DNA of 64,000 nucleotides from Niabella insulamsoli (GCF_039652435.2 NZ_CP190246.1:930001-994000), one strand, 5' to 3'. Shown: positions 1 to 8,760, numbered from the stretch's first letter. The notes: a model not told the origin generated them from the letters alone. Numbers and translations: made by a program.

Positions 1-313
1 TCGACTTAATGCTGATGGTAGGATATTTGGCGGCGTCAAAAAAATCATCCTTTTTTAAATGATCGTCTCTTCTTTTATTATCTGTGTTAATGGTGTTGAC
101 ATCCACCGTTACATCGAAAGAACTGCCACTGGCGTTTTTGGGGTTGAAATTAATAGTGCCCGCTAAACCGGTCAAAGAACCGTCAACAGATAGCCCCATG
201 TTTTTTATTACAAACAAAACCTTGCTTTCTGCGTCAACAGGCTTAAGGTTTTGTGAGAAGACGCCCGCAGCCAAAGAAAAGGCAAGAAAAGTTAAAAGGA
301 GCTTTTTATACAT
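1..313 (-). CDS. YceI-family protein, N-terminal part (cut by window edge)
   Basis: The reverse strand reads about 104 codons from an ATG at 313 to the window edge with no stop. The product starts with a signal peptide (MYKKLLLTFLAFSLAAG, then a VFSQ cleavage region). The mature part has the YceI pattern: a VDAESKVLFVIKN first strand, a GLAGTINFNP turn, the VDVNTINTDNKRRDDHL segment and a DFFDAAKYPTI stretch. Members are periplasmic lipocalin-like barrels that bind polyisoprenoid or lipid-like molecules. It diverges from a UbiA/type III polyketide synthase operon, so it may bind that product or precursor; this is inference from position. The C-terminal half is outside the window. Confidence 0.85.
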   Translation of the reverse strand, partial: MYKKLLLTFLAFSLAAGVFSQNLKPVDAESKVLFVIKNMGLSVDGSLTGLAGTINFNPKNASGSSFDVTVDVNTINTDNKRRDDHLKKDDFFDAAKYPTISIKS

Positions 314-377
314 AACGGTACTATTTAAGTAAAAATGAATATTTTAGGTAAAATTATAGAATAATCAACAGATCTTA

Positions 378-1238
378 TTGTTAAGCCGATCCACCATACA
401 ACATTTGCGCTTTGGTTTCTCCCTGTTTTTAATGCCGGTTTTCTGGTTTGCATTAAGCCAGGCAAAGGAAATGGACCTACCCAATGCTTTACTCATTTTC
501 TTCATCCTGCATGTTTTAGTGTACCCGTCGAGCAACGGTTATAATTCTTTTATGGATCGGGATACGGACAGTATCGGCGGCGTCAAGAAGCCGCTTCCGG
601 TAGAAAAACAATTATTTTATGTGACCGTCGTGATAGATTTGACCGCGCTTTTATTATCGATGTTGATCGGTGCGAAAGTGGCGTTGGGCGTTGCTTTGTA
701 TATAATAGCCTCAAGGCTTTACAGTTACCGGGGCGTTCGCCTCAAGCAATATCCTGTCATTGGATTTCTTACCGTGGTGCTTTGCCAGGGCACATTGGTA
801 TATGGCATCGTGAGTATGAGCGTTCATAGCGATGTTGTTCTTCGCGATGTATACTTCCCCGCGCTTATCACTGCGTTATTAATCGGAGGGACTTATCCGC
901 TCACACAGGTTTATCAGCATGAACAGGATCGCCGGGATGGCATTACAACCCTCAGTTATTTGTTAGGTGTCAAAGGCACTTTTATTTTTTGCGGGATTGT
1001 TCTTTTTGTTGCATTATTATTGCTTACTATATTTTTTATTAGCACAGGTCAGCCGTATTCTATCTGGGTTTATTTGATCGCAACTTTTCCTGTTGCTGTC
1101 TATCTTAGCCGATGGTTTTTTAAGGTAAGAAGAAATGGGGCAAGTGCAAGTTTTGAGAATTTAATGAAAATGAACTACCTGGCTGCGATATGTAGTAGCC
1201 TGGCGTTTGTTGCCATCCTTATTTTAAACAATCGGTAA
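378..1238 (+). CDS. UbiA-family prenyltransferase
   Basis: A 286-residue polytopic membrane protein. It carries both Asp-rich signatures of UbiA enzymes: N56-x3-D60-x3-D64 in the first and D184-x2-D187 (EQDRRDG) in the second. These bind Mg-prenyl diphosphate during transfer of a prenyl chain to an acceptor. The start is read as TTG at 378, because the next in-frame ATG (residue 19) would remove the conserved LRFGFSLFLMPVFWF opening of the first membrane helix. A type III polyketide synthase follows after 41 bp on the same strand, so the acceptor may be a polyketide phenol or pyrone rather than the usual quinone precursor. Heme O or menaquinone synthesis (ctaB, menA) is less likely in this context but not excluded. 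Confidence 0.85.
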   Translation: MLSRSTIQHLRFGFSLFLMPVFWFALSQAKEMDLPNALLIFFILHVLVYPSSNGYNSFMDRDTDSIGGVKKPLPVEKQLFYVTVVIDLTALLLSMLIGAKVALGVALYIIASRLYSYRGVRLKQYPVIGFLTVVLCQGTLVYGIVSMSVHSDVVLRDVYFPALITALLIGGTYPLTQVYQHEQDRRDGITTLSYLLGVKGTFIFCGIVLFVALLLLTIFFISTGQPYSIWVYLIATFPVAVYLSRWFFKVRRNGASASFENLMKMNYLAAICSSLAFVAILILNNR

Positions 1239-1279
1239 TCGTTGCAGGGCTGTGTTGTAGCATGTCAATTTAAAAATTA

Positions 1280-2365
1280 ATGAGTAAAATCACTTCCATA
1301 TCAACTGCTGTTCCACCCTATAAGCAGACGCAGATGCAGATTTATGAGGTTGTAAAATCAATTCACGCGGACACAGCAGCCGAACAGCGTGCTTTGAAAT
1401 TTATGTATAATTCAAGCGGGATTGCCACGCGCTATGCGGCCGTACCTGATTTTAACCTGGAGCATAAACGCAAAGATCTGCTCACCGGCGACGGCGCCGC
1501 GCTTGGACTGGAGCATCGCTTGAAAATATACGAAAATGCGGCGCTGGATTTAGCAACGGAAGCTATTGAGAACTGTTTGCCCAACGATATAACGCCTTCG
1601 GCCATCACCCATTTGATCACTGTTAGCTGCACAGGCATGCAGGCGCCAGGCTTGGATCTGGCTATCATCAAACAGCTGGGCCTTCGCCCTAATATTTATC
1701 GGACTTCGGTCAATTTTATGGGCTGTTATGCTGCCATTCATGGGTTGAAACAGGCGCACTACATTACCGAGGCGGAGCCAGACGCCAAAGTACTCGTAAT
1801 CTGTGTGGAGCTGTGCACGCTACATTTTCAAAAAAGCAAAACGGTAGATAATATTACCAGCACCATTATTTTCGGGGATGGCGCCGCGGCCGTTTTGGTG
1901 GAAGGGGAGGGTAGCAGAACTCCCGGCTGGGATATTAAAGGCTTTTATAGTGAGATCAACTTTGAAGGGATTGACGATATGGCCTGGAAGATTTCTGCCG
2001 ACGGATTTTTAATGACCCTCACCAATAAAGTGCCCGATATTCTCGAAGCCAAATGCCAGTCGATTATTGATAATGCATTGACCTATTACGGCGTCAATGC
2101 CAGTGATATTCCGTTTTGGTGTGTCCATCCCGGCGGAAGGAAAATACTCGAGTCGATTGAAAAGGGGACTTTTGTGACGAAGGAGCAGCTTGCGCCGAGT
2201 TATGAAATATTAAAAGCGTATGGTAACATGAGCAGTCCGACCGTCTTATTTGTGCTAGATAAAATATGTAAAATGGCCGCGCAGTCTCCCGATATTAGAA
2301 AAATTGTGGGAATGGCTTTTGGTCCCGGCCTGACGCTTGAAACTTTCTATTTGCAACATGCCTGA
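1280..2365 (+). CDS. Type III polyketide synthase (chalcone synthase-like)
   Basis: A 361-residue thiolase-fold enzyme. The Cys-His-Asn triad of chalcone/stilbene synthases is readable as C149 (NFMGCYAA), H283 (WCVHPGG) and N316 (YGNMSSP), and the family C-terminal signature FGPGLTLE is present. Such enzymes extend a CoA-bound starter, often a fatty acyl-CoA in bacteria, with malonyl-CoA and cyclise the chain to resorcinols, phloroglucinols or pyrones. The FGPGLT signature and H-N spacing separate it from FabH. The methyltransferase start overlaps its last codons, and UbiA lies just upstream, so the product is probably prenylated, methylated and reduced. Starter and ring type cannot be read from the sequence. 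Confidence 0.92.
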   Translation: MSKITSISTAVPPYKQTQMQIYEVVKSIHADTAAEQRALKFMYNSSGIATRYAAVPDFNLEHKRKDLLTGDGAALGLEHRLKIYENAALDLATEAIENCLPNDITPSAITHLITVSCTGMQAPGLDLAIIKQLGLRPNIYRTSVNFMGCYAAIHGLKQAHYITEAEPDAKVLVICVELCTLHFQKSKTVDNITSTIIFGDGAAAVLVEGEGSRTPGWDIKGFYSEINFEGIDDMAWKISADGFLMTLTNKVPDILEAKCQSIIDNALTYYGVNASDIPFWCVHPGGRKILESIEKGTFVTKEQLAPSYEILKAYGNMSSPTVLFVLDKICKMAAQSPDIRKIVGMAFGPGLTLETFYLQHA

Positions 2366-3047
2366 TTTTTCAAAAAGAAATAGCGCGATGGAGTTGCTCG
2401 ACGATCCCGCGATTCCTTTTGAGGATATCCGGCAGAATATGGTGGAGCTTGATACGATCAACAGCCTGCTGGGCGGTCATGCGGTGACTTTGAAAGGCTT
2501 CAGGCAGTTGGTGGGTCAGCATAAAAACCTCCATGTTTGTGAAATAGGTTGCGGCGGCGGCGACAATTTGAGCGTTATCCGCAAGTGGTGCGACCAGCAC
2601 GGTATTCAGGTGCAGCTTTCGGGCATAGATATTAATCCGAACTGCATTGCATTTGCAAGAGAAAAATATAGCCGGGAGGATATAAAATTTATTTGCAGCG
2701 ATTATAAAAACCATGTTTTTAATGTTTCGCCTGATATTTTATTCAGTTCTCTTTTTTGTCATCATTTTAAAAACGAAGAATTGGTACCCATGTTAAAGTG
2801 GCTGCATGAACAATGCCGTGTTGGATTTTTTATCAACGATCTGCACAGGCATCCCTTTGCGTTTTACAGCATTAAACTATTGACGTCGTTAAGCTCGCGG
2901 TCGCGGCTGGTGAAGCATGACGCGCCGCTTTCTGTGCTGCGCGGTTTTATTCGCAACGAGTGGAGGGAGTTGCTGGAGCGCGCTCAGGTAGAGGGAGAAA
3001 TCTCCTGGAAATGGGCATTCAGACATTTAGTGGTTTGCAAGAAATGA
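2358..3047 (+). CDS. Class I SAM-dependent methyltransferase of the polyketide operon
   Basis: 229 residues. The start chosen is ATG at 2358, inside the last codons of the polyketide synthase (8-nt overlap, ATGCCTGA), a typical translational coupling; an ATG-like start 21 nt upstream would add residues only in the overlap. SAM-binding motif I is E62-IGCGGG, followed by an acidic residue at the end of strand 2 (GIDINPN) and a DILFSSLFCHHF post-I region. It most likely O- or C-methylates the polyketide made by the adjacent synthase. The downstream FAD reductase overlaps its stop by ATGA, so all enzymes are in one operon. Substrate is inferred from position only. Confidence 0.85.
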   Translation: MPDFSKRNSAMELLDDPAIPFEDIRQNMVELDTINSLLGGHAVTLKGFRQLVGQHKNLHVCEIGCGGGDNLSVIRKWCDQHGIQVQLSGIDINPNCIAFAREKYSREDIKFICSDYKNHVFNVSPDILFSSLFCHHFKNEELVPMLKWLHEQCRVGFFINDLHRHPFAFYSIKLLTSLSSRSRLVKHDAPLSVLRGFIRNEWRELLERAQVEGEISWKWAFRHLVVCKK

Positions 3048-4177
3048 CGGAATTTGATTATGATATTGCTATTGTGGGTGGCGGCCTCGCCGGCCTGACG
3101 GCTGCCATTCAATTTCGCATGCGCGGATATAGCGTTATTGTTTTTGAGAAAAAAAGCTATCCATTTCACAGGGTTTGTGGCGAATACATTAGTATGGAAA
3201 GCTGGCATTTCCTTATCGATTGTGGCCTGGATCTTCCTTCGATGCAGCTGCCGGCCATTAAAAAGCTACAAGTGAGCGCTCCCAATGGAAATTTGTTCAC
3301 AGCGGATCTTGACCTGGGGGGCTTTGGCATGAGTAGGTTTAAGTTAGATCACTTATTGTATCTGCGGGCGAAAGCATTGGGCGTGGAAATGCGCGAGGGG
3401 CAACAGGTAGATCATTTTTTTTATGAAGATGGAATGTACAGGATATCAATGGGTCAGGATAGTTTTAAAGTGCGGCTGGCTTTGGGCTGTTTTGGAAAAC
3501 GCAGCAATATTGATCTTCATTGGAAACGTGATTTCACTTTAGATAAAAAGAACGCGTTGAATAATTTTGTCGGGGTGAAATATCATATCCAGACTGATTT
3601 TCCTGATGACACCATTGCGTTGCACAATTTTGCAAACGGCTACTGCGGCCTGTCTAAAATTGAAGATGATAAATACTGCCTTTGTTACCTCACCACAGCG
3701 GGCAACCTTCAAAATAATGGCGGTATTAAGGAAATGGAAAGGGCTGTATTGTTTCGCAACAAACACCTCAGGCGTACTTTTGAAAGCAGTACGTTTTTAA
3801 TGAATCAACCTGTTTCTATCGCCCAGATTTCTTTTGATAGTAAAGATGTTGTGTTCAAAAAAGTGCCGTTAGCAGGAGACGCTTGTGGCATGATCACTCC
3901 GTTATGTGGTAACGGCATGAGTATGGCGATGCACGGCGGGAAAATATTTGTGCATTTGGCGGATCAATATTTGCAAAATCAAATCTCTTTGATTGAAATG
4001 TTGCACCGCTACGAGCGCGAGTGGAACCGGCATTTTTCACGACGACTGAGAATAGGGCGTATGGTGCAATCCCATTTCGGGAAAGCCTGGCAAACCAATT
4101 GGTTCATAAGTATTATGAAAACATTGCCTGCATTGAGCAAAAAAATAATCAGATCAACGCACGGGACGCCGTTTTAA
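3044..4177 (+). CDS. FAD-dependent oxidoreductase, geranylgeranyl reductase-like
   Basis: 377 residues from ATG 3044, which overlaps the methyltransferase stop (ATGA). The N-terminus has the Rossmann FAD motif (IAIVGGGLAGLTAA) ending in an acidic FEKK, then the RVCGEYIS segment typical of geranylgeranyl reductase/p-hydroxybenzoate hydroxylase-type flavoproteins. A second FAD contact, PLAGDACGMITPLCGNGM, matches the GD motif of this class. Possible reactions are saturation of a prenyl chain or hydroxylation/oxidation of the polyketide ring. It is the last gene of the operon and converges with a CoA-binding protein 19 bp away. Confidence 0.85.
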   Translation: MTEFDYDIAIVGGGLAGLTAAIQFRMRGYSVIVFEKKSYPFHRVCGEYISMESWHFLIDCGLDLPSMQLPAIKKLQVSAPNGNLFTADLDLGGFGMSRFKLDHLLYLRAKALGVEMREGQQVDHFFYEDGMYRISMGQDSFKVRLALGCFGKRSNIDLHWKRDFTLDKKNALNNFVGVKYHIQTDFPDDTIALHNFANGYCGLSKIEDDKYCLCYLTTAGNLQNNGGIKEMERAVLFRNKHLRRTFESSTFLMNQPVSIAQISFDSKDVVFKKVPLAGDACGMITPLCGNGMSMAMHGGKIFVHLADQYLQNQISLIEMLHRYEREWNRHFSRRLRIGRMVQSHFGKAWQTNWFISIMKTLPALSKKIIRSTHGTPF

Positions 4178-4196
4178 AAGTTGCTTACCGTAAAAG

Positions 4197-4559
4197 TCAA
4201 TATTGCCCGGTGCTCAACATCACCAAAGTACAGGCATTAATTACCTCAACACCCTGCTCAGAAGCTTTCTGCGCGAGTTGCCTGTTTTCAGCGCCGGGAT
4301 TGAAAATAATACGTTTGGGGTTTAGGGAAAGTATATAGCTTTCATACTCCTTCTGATTTTGATCGTTCATATACATCGTCACTGTATCAATCTCTTCCAC
4401 GTTGGGCGTTCCTTTATGAATGGCGACGTCCTCTACAATTCCCTCGCGTCTGCCGATCGCTATTACGTCGTGGCCGCGGGCGCGAAGGCGTTTAACGGCC
4501 ATATGGCCATACCGGGATGGATTTTCGGATGCGCCAAGCACCAGTGTTTTTTTATTCAT
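4197..4559 (-). CDS. CoA-binding domain protein (YccU-like)
   Basis: A 120-residue single-domain Rossmann protein. It starts MNKKTLVLGASENPSRYGHMAV, the nucleotide-binding opening of the CoA_binding_2 family, and keeps a VIAIGRREG second strand and an IIFNPGAEN segment near the C-terminus, where family members have a conserved PG-x-EN pattern. Length matches the stand-alone family. Biological role is not known; members bind CoA in the cytoplasm. A GNAT acetyltransferase lies 23 bp upstream on the same strand and may be co-transcribed. Confidence 0.85.
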   Translation of the reverse strand: MNKKTLVLGASENPSRYGHMAVKRLRARGHDVIAIGRREGIVEDVAIHKGTPNVEEIDTVTMYMNDQNQKEYESYILSLNPKRIIFNPGAENRQLAQKASEQGVEVINACTLVMLSTGQY

Positions 4560-4582
4560 AAAACTTTTATTTTGAAAGAAGT

Positions 4583-5041
4583 TTATATTTTGACACCAAT
4601 TCTGTAAGTAATAAAATCAGTATCGGGCTTTTGTCGTTCAAATCCTATTTGTTCATACAAGCTTTGTGCCGCATAGTTATCTGTTGCTGTTTCCAGTTGC
4701 AACCAAGTGGCGTCGTTTTGGGCGGCGAACGAGATGGCTTTGCGAATGAGCGCAGCGCCCACTCCTTGCTTTCGGTTTTCCTTGACCACAAAAAGATCGT
4801 TTAGAATCCAGTTTTTGGTAGCACGCATGGACGAGTATTTCGGGTAAAGTTGGGTAAATCCGTTCGGAGTATTAATATCATCTAACGCAACGAAAACCAC
4901 AGACTCTTTATGATCTAATTGCGCCTGAATGAATTGCCGGGCGAGCGCCAAGTTTGATGTCTGCTTATAAAATATTCTGTAATCATTGAAAAGCTTATAA
5001 ACGAGATGGCCTTCTGTCGCATCAATTTTCTTAATTTTCAT
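4583..5041 (-). CDS. GNAT-family N-acetyltransferase
   Basis: 152 residues from ATG 5041 (MKIKKIDA). A longer reading to 5071 is possible, but it would begin inside the terminator hairpin at 5059-5091, so a start at 5041 or 5053 is preferred. The acetyl-CoA loop reads RKQGVGAALIRKAI (R/Q-x-x-G-x-G/A), followed by the LQLETATDNYAAQSLYEQIGF segment typical of motif B. Members acetylate small molecules or protein amines; the substrate cannot be told. It is followed closely by the CoA-binding gene. Confidence 0.85.
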   Translation of the reverse strand: MKIKKIDATEGHLVYKLFNDYRIFYKQTSNLALARQFIQAQLDHKESVVFVALDDINTPNGFTQLYPKYSSMRATKNWILNDLFVVKENRKQGVGAALIRKAISFAAQNDATWLQLETATDNYAAQSLYEQIGFERQKPDTDFITYRIGVKI

Positions 5042-5058
5042 TTTGAAGAGCATAAAAC

Positions 5059-5091
5059 AAAAACGCCGCATGTTAAGGATGCGGCGTTTTT
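5059..5091 (-). terminator. Rho-independent terminator of the pyruvate dehydrogenase E2 gene
   Basis: A perfect 12-bp inverted repeat AAAACGCCGCAT / ATGCGGCGTTTT with a 7-nt loop lies 18 bp after the E2 stop. On the minus strand it runs into TTTTTGTTTTAT. Confidence 0.85.
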
Positions 5092-5108
5092 ACAATAAAA
5101 AATATATG

Positions 5109-6764
5109 TTATACTAACATCCGCAAAGGCTCTTCCAGCAAGCTTTTCAGCGTTTGAAGGAAAGCGGCGCCTACAGCCCCGTCGGCTACGCGGTGATCAC
5201 ATGTCAGGGTTACTTTCATCATATTCCCTACAGTGATTTGACCGTTTCTTACCACAGGCACCTGGTTGATGGCGCCCACAGCTAAAATACAGGAAGCAGG
5301 TGGGTTGATAATAGCGGTAAATTCTTCGATACCAAACATGCCCAAATTAGAAATGGTAAAAGTATTGCCTTCCCATTCGGCGGGCGCTAATTTTTTAGAT
5401 TTGGCGCGACCCGCCAGGTCTTTTACTTCGCCCGCGATTTGCGATAAAGATTTGGTATCAGCGAACCGAACCACCGGCACCAACAATCCCTGATCCACCG
5501 CAACTGCCACGCCAATATCCACATGGTGGTTGACGCGGATGGTGTCGCCCTGCCAGCTGCTGTTGATATCCGGATGCTGCTTTAAGGCAACGGCGCAGGC
5601 TTTAATCACCAGGTCGTTAAAAGATATTTTATTAGGAGAAACTTCGTTCAACTGGGCGCGGCTGGCTACAGCTTTGTCCATATTGATTTCCATGGTCAGG
5701 TAAATTTCCGGTGCAGAAAATTTAACCTCTGACAAGCGGCGCGCGATGGTTTTACGCATCTGTGACACCGGTACTTCTTCGAAACTTACCTGGCCGGTTG
5801 GCGCAGTAGCTGTTGTAGCGGCCGCGGTTCCTTTCGAAGCGGGCTGTGCAGCAGATGGTTTATAATTGTCTACATCAGATTTTACAATTCTGCCGCCATC
5901 GCCCGAACCTTGGATGCTGCCAAGATCGATGCCTTTTTCTGCGGCAAGTTTTTTCGCCAATGGCGACGCTTTAATTCTTCCGTTTTCACCGGTCGATGCT
6001 GATGCTGCCGGCTGTTCAGCGGCTTTTGTTTCTTTTTCAGCTTCGGGCTGCGCCTCTTCTTTTGGTGCCGCCTCGCCTTTGGGCGCCGATGCTCCGCCAC
6101 CTTTCACCGCCGCAACAATTTCATCTACATTCACTTTACCTTCTTCGCCTATGATACAAAGCAAATCATTTACCTGAATTTTTTCTCCGGCTTTGGCGCC
6201 CTGGTAAAGCAGTTTGCCATTTTTGTAGCTTTCCAGCTCCATGGTGGCTTTGTCGGTTTCGATTTCTGCCAACAGATCGCCTTTTTTTACGTCGTCCCCA
6301 ATATTTTTTGCCCAGCCTGCGATGACGCCTTCGGTCATGGTATCGCTCAAACGAGGCATTAGCACCACTTCGTCCATCTTAGATACGTCGACAGTTGCGG
6401 CTGCCGGTTTTTCTTCAGCTTTTGCGGCGTTGTCGCCCTTAGGCGCTTCTTCCGGTTTTTTCTCTTCTTTAGGTTGTTCCGCATTTCCGGCTGATTTGCC
6501 ATTAACGAGGCCTGAGATGTCTTCCCCTGCTTCGCCGACAATCACCATCAGGTCGTCCACCTGAAGTTTTCCTCCATCTTCAGCGCCGAGATAAAGTATA
6601 GTGCCGTCTTTATAACTTTCCAGTTCCATTGTGGCTTTATCTGTCTCAATTTCAGCCAGTAAGTCGCCTTTTTTCACGCTATCACCTACTTTCTTATGCC
6701 ATGCGGCTATTACCCCTTCAGTCATGGTATCGCTCAAACGGGGCATTAAAATTTTTTCAGCCAT
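5109..6764 (-). CDS. pdhC: Pyruvate dehydrogenase E2, dihydrolipoamide acetyltransferase
   Basis: A 551-residue E2 protein. It has two N-terminal lipoyl domains, each with the ETDKATMELES lipoylation site (K43 and K172), separated by Ala/Glu/Lys/Pro-rich linkers. A peripheral subunit-binding domain lies near residues 258-300 (ASPLAKKLAAEKGIDL, GRIVKSDV), followed by the catalytic domain with H524 and D528 in DHRVADG. It moves acetyl groups from E1 to CoA. The two lipoyl domains are also similar at DNA level, so they arose by duplication. The E1 beta gene lies far away at 60.4 kb, and E1 alpha and E3 are not in the window. The terminator at 5059-5091 follows. Confidence 0.95.
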   Translation of the reverse strand: MAEKILMPRLSDTMTEGVIAAWHKKVGDSVKKGDLLAEIETDKATMELESYKDGTILYLGAEDGGKLQVDDLMVIVGEAGEDISGLVNGKSAGNAEQPKEEKKPEEAPKGDNAAKAEEKPAAATVDVSKMDEVVLMPRLSDTMTEGVIAGWAKNIGDDVKKGDLLAEIETDKATMELESYKNGKLLYQGAKAGEKIQVNDLLCIIGEEGKVNVDEIVAAVKGGGASAPKGEAAPKEEAQPEAEKETKAAEQPAASASTGENGRIKASPLAKKLAAEKGIDLGSIQGSGDGGRIVKSDVDNYKPSAAQPASKGTAAATTATAPTGQVSFEEVPVSQMRKTIARRLSEVKFSAPEIYLTMEINMDKAVASRAQLNEVSPNKISFNDLVIKACAVALKQHPDINSSWQGDTIRVNHHVDIGVAVAVDQGLLVPVVRFADTKSLSQIAGEVKDLAGRAKSKKLAPAEWEGNTFTISNLGMFGIEEFTAIINPPASCILAVGAINQVPVVRNGQITVGNMMKVTLTCDHRVADGAVGAAFLQTLKSLLEEPLRMLV

Positions 6765-6954
6765 GTATCTAAAATATTTCGCCCGAAATTAGTGAATTAT
6801 ATGGAAAGTTGTGAAGTAAAAAAGTGGAATTGCTTCGGGGAGGTTTTGTCAGAATGATTGCCGCCAAATTTGTGTGCACTGATCTAATCCAACACAGTTT
6901 TCGGCAGTTTAAATATAACTTGCAGTGGGTCAGATCGTAGCAGCATATCCGCCA

Positions 6955-8736
6955 TCACCTCCCAAGCTCCAGCTTTAATTTTTCTTTAAATTGATGTACT
7001 AGCGGATATTTCTCAATCATTTTTTTGTACTGATCGACGATGGTGAGCGGCTTTTCGATTGCTTCCTGCTGCACCTGCTGGTTGGGGTTAATGACGTTAA
7101 AAATCTGAAGCTGCGAATTCTGTAATTCTTCTTTCAAAAATTCGGCGGCGTCGTTTTTAGTAATCTCGACAAAACGGTTTTCCAGCGGATTCGAAGTGTA
7201 GACGTAAAATGAGTTGGTATCGACAATTTTTACGGTTGCCAGGGCAAAACTTTGAGCGGCTGGATTTCGGTTGTCGCGTAGCTGCTGTGTAAATTTTTCC
7301 CAGGCCTTCAACACCGCTGTTTCTTCGAGCGGTATATCTTCTTTTTCCGGGGCAATTTCTTTAAACTGTTTTCTGAGTTTTTCCAGGCTGTTGATCTTTT
7401 TGCCTGTGGGCGGAGGCGGCGGCGCTGGCATGCTTGCTGCGGGTGCTGCTTTTTTTTGCGGCGGCGCGGCAGGCGCTTCGTCTATCATAAGTTTGGCCGC
7501 TGGTGACGCGGGTACTTTGGTCTTAGGCGCTGCAGCAGCCGTTTTTGCCGCCACGGGTTGTATTTGTCTGAACGCTACCGCGCCCGTTGACTCAGTTAGT
7601 TTTTTTTTTGATACCGAATTTTCATTCAGCGACACCTGCATGGCCTGTTGCAAATAGCAAAGTTTAATCAGGCAGAGTTCTACATGCAGCCTTTTGTTGC
7701 GGGCGGAGCGGTAACCTATTTCTGCTTCGCTGAGAATGTTTAAGGCGCTGATCAGAAGCGGCGTGGGAACTTGTTTCGCTGTTTGAACATATTTTTCTTT
7801 AAAACTTTCAACAGTATCCAACAAAGCCACTACTTTTTCATCCTTGCTTACCAACAGGTTTCTTATAAATGAAGCCATGCCGTTTAAAACCAGATCGCCC
7901 TCAAAACCTTTTCGGTTAATATCTTCATATAAAAGCATAGCGCCGGTGAGATCTTGTTCCTGCATGAATGTCATCAGGCGGAAATAATAATCTTCGTCCA
8001 GTATATTGAGATGCTCGAGTGTGTTGTCATAGCTTATTTCGCCATTGCTGAAACTAACAATCTTGTCCATGATGCTCAAGGCATCGCGCATACATCCTTC
8101 GCTTTTTTGAGCGATCAGGTGTAATGAAGCTTTATCGGTATGAACGCCTTCTTTTTTGCAGATATCTTCCAGATGTTCAACGGTGTCGTTGGTTGTAATC
8201 CTTTTAAAATCGAAGATTTGGCATCTGCTTAAAATGGTCGGAAGAATTTTATGTTTTTCCGTAGTGGCTAAAATAAAAATGGCGTAAGGTGGCGGCTCTT
8301 CCAACGTTTTTAAAAATGCGTTGAAGGCGGCGGAGCTGAGCATGTGCACCTCATCGATAATGTAGACTTTGTATTTGCCAGCCTGAGGGGCGAATCTCAC
8401 CTGATCTACCAGTGTTCGTATATCATCAACCGAGTTATTACTCGCCGCATCGAGCTCGTGGATATTGAGCGAGCTTCCGCGATTGAATGAGACGCAGGAT
8501 TGACATTCATTACAGGCTTCACCATCGGCTGTTTGATTTTCGCAATTGATGGTTTTCGCCAGGATCCGGGCGCAGGTTGTTTTGCCCACACCGCGCGGGC
8601 CACAAAAAAGAAAAGCATGCGCCAGTTGGTTCTGTTTGATCGCATTTCTTAAAGTGGTCGTAATGTGTTGCTGCCCCACCACGCTATCAAAATTCTGGGG
8701 CCTGTATTTTCTCGCCGAAACAATAAACTTATCCAT
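6955..8736 (-). CDS. dnaX: DNA polymerase III subunits gamma/tau
   Basis: 593 residues from ATG 8736 (MDKFIVSARKYRPQNF), preceded by AGGAGAT. It shows the clamp-loader AAA+ core: Walker A GPRGVGKTT, the four-Cys zinc module around CENQTADGEACNECQSC, Walker B IIDEVHML and the SRC motif in LSRCQIF. After domain III (about residue 370) comes a Lys/Ala/Pro-rich linker and a tau-like C-terminal region. A run of ten A residues at codons 376-379 is followed at once by stops in both other frames (see the separate entry), so a short gamma form of about 380 residues is likely. The protein loads the sliding clamp and links the polymerases at the fork. Confidence 0.95.
   Translation of the reverse strand: MDKFIVSARKYRPQNFDSVVGQQHITTTLRNAIKQNQLAHAFLFCGPRGVGKTTCARILAKTINCENQTADGEACNECQSCVSFNRGSSLNIHELDAASNNSVDDIRTLVDQVRFAPQAGKYKVYIIDEVHMLSSAAFNAFLKTLEEPPPYAIFILATTEKHKILPTILSRCQIFDFKRITTNDTVEHLEDICKKEGVHTDKASLHLIAQKSEGCMRDALSIMDKIVSFSNGEISYDNTLEHLNILDEDYYFRLMTFMQEQDLTGAMLLYEDINRKGFEGDLVLNGMASFIRNLLVSKDEKVVALLDTVESFKEKYVQTAKQVPTPLLISALNILSEAEIGYRSARNKRLHVELCLIKLCYLQQAMQVSLNENSVSKKKLTESTGAVAFRQIQPVAAKTAAAAPKTKVPASPAAKLMIDEAPAAPPQKKAAPAASMPAPPPPPTGKKINSLEKLRKQFKEIAPEKEDIPLEETAVLKAWEKFTQQLRDNRNPAAQSFALATVKIVDTNSFYVYTSNPLENRFVEITKNDAAEFLKEELQNSQLQIFNVINPNQQVQQEAIEKPLTIVDQYKKMIEKYPLVHQFKEKLKLELGR
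7600..7609 (-). promoter_or_regulatory. A10 slippery run in dnaX, probable gamma/tau slippage site
   Basis: The coding strand reads TCA followed by three AAA codons and CTA, giving ten consecutive A. Gain of one A gives AAA ACT AAC TGA; loss of one A gives AAA AAC TAA. Both alternative frames stop within three codons. Thermus dnaX uses transcriptional slippage on an A run to make gamma, and this run sits just after clamp-loader domain III, where gamma should end. Confidence 0.65.
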
Positions 8737-8752
8737 GATGATCTCCTGCCGA

Positions 8753-8760
8753 CAAATGTA
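8753..8760 (-). promoter_or_regulatory. -7 promoter element of dnaX
   Basis: TACATTTG on the minus strand fits the Bacteroidota -7 consensus TAnnTTTG and lies 16 nt before the dnaX ATG. No clear -33 TTG is seen at 17-23 nt. Confidence 0.45.

Noticed and set aside
1280..2365. KAS III (FabH) as the identity of the condensing enzyme
   Set aside because: The C-terminal FGPGLTLE signature and the H283-N316 context fit type III polyketide synthases, and the operon partners do too.
5053..5071. Longer N-terminus for the GNAT protein (start at 5071)
   Set aside because: It would begin within the terminator hairpin of the upstream E2 gene and adds residues not typical of the family.
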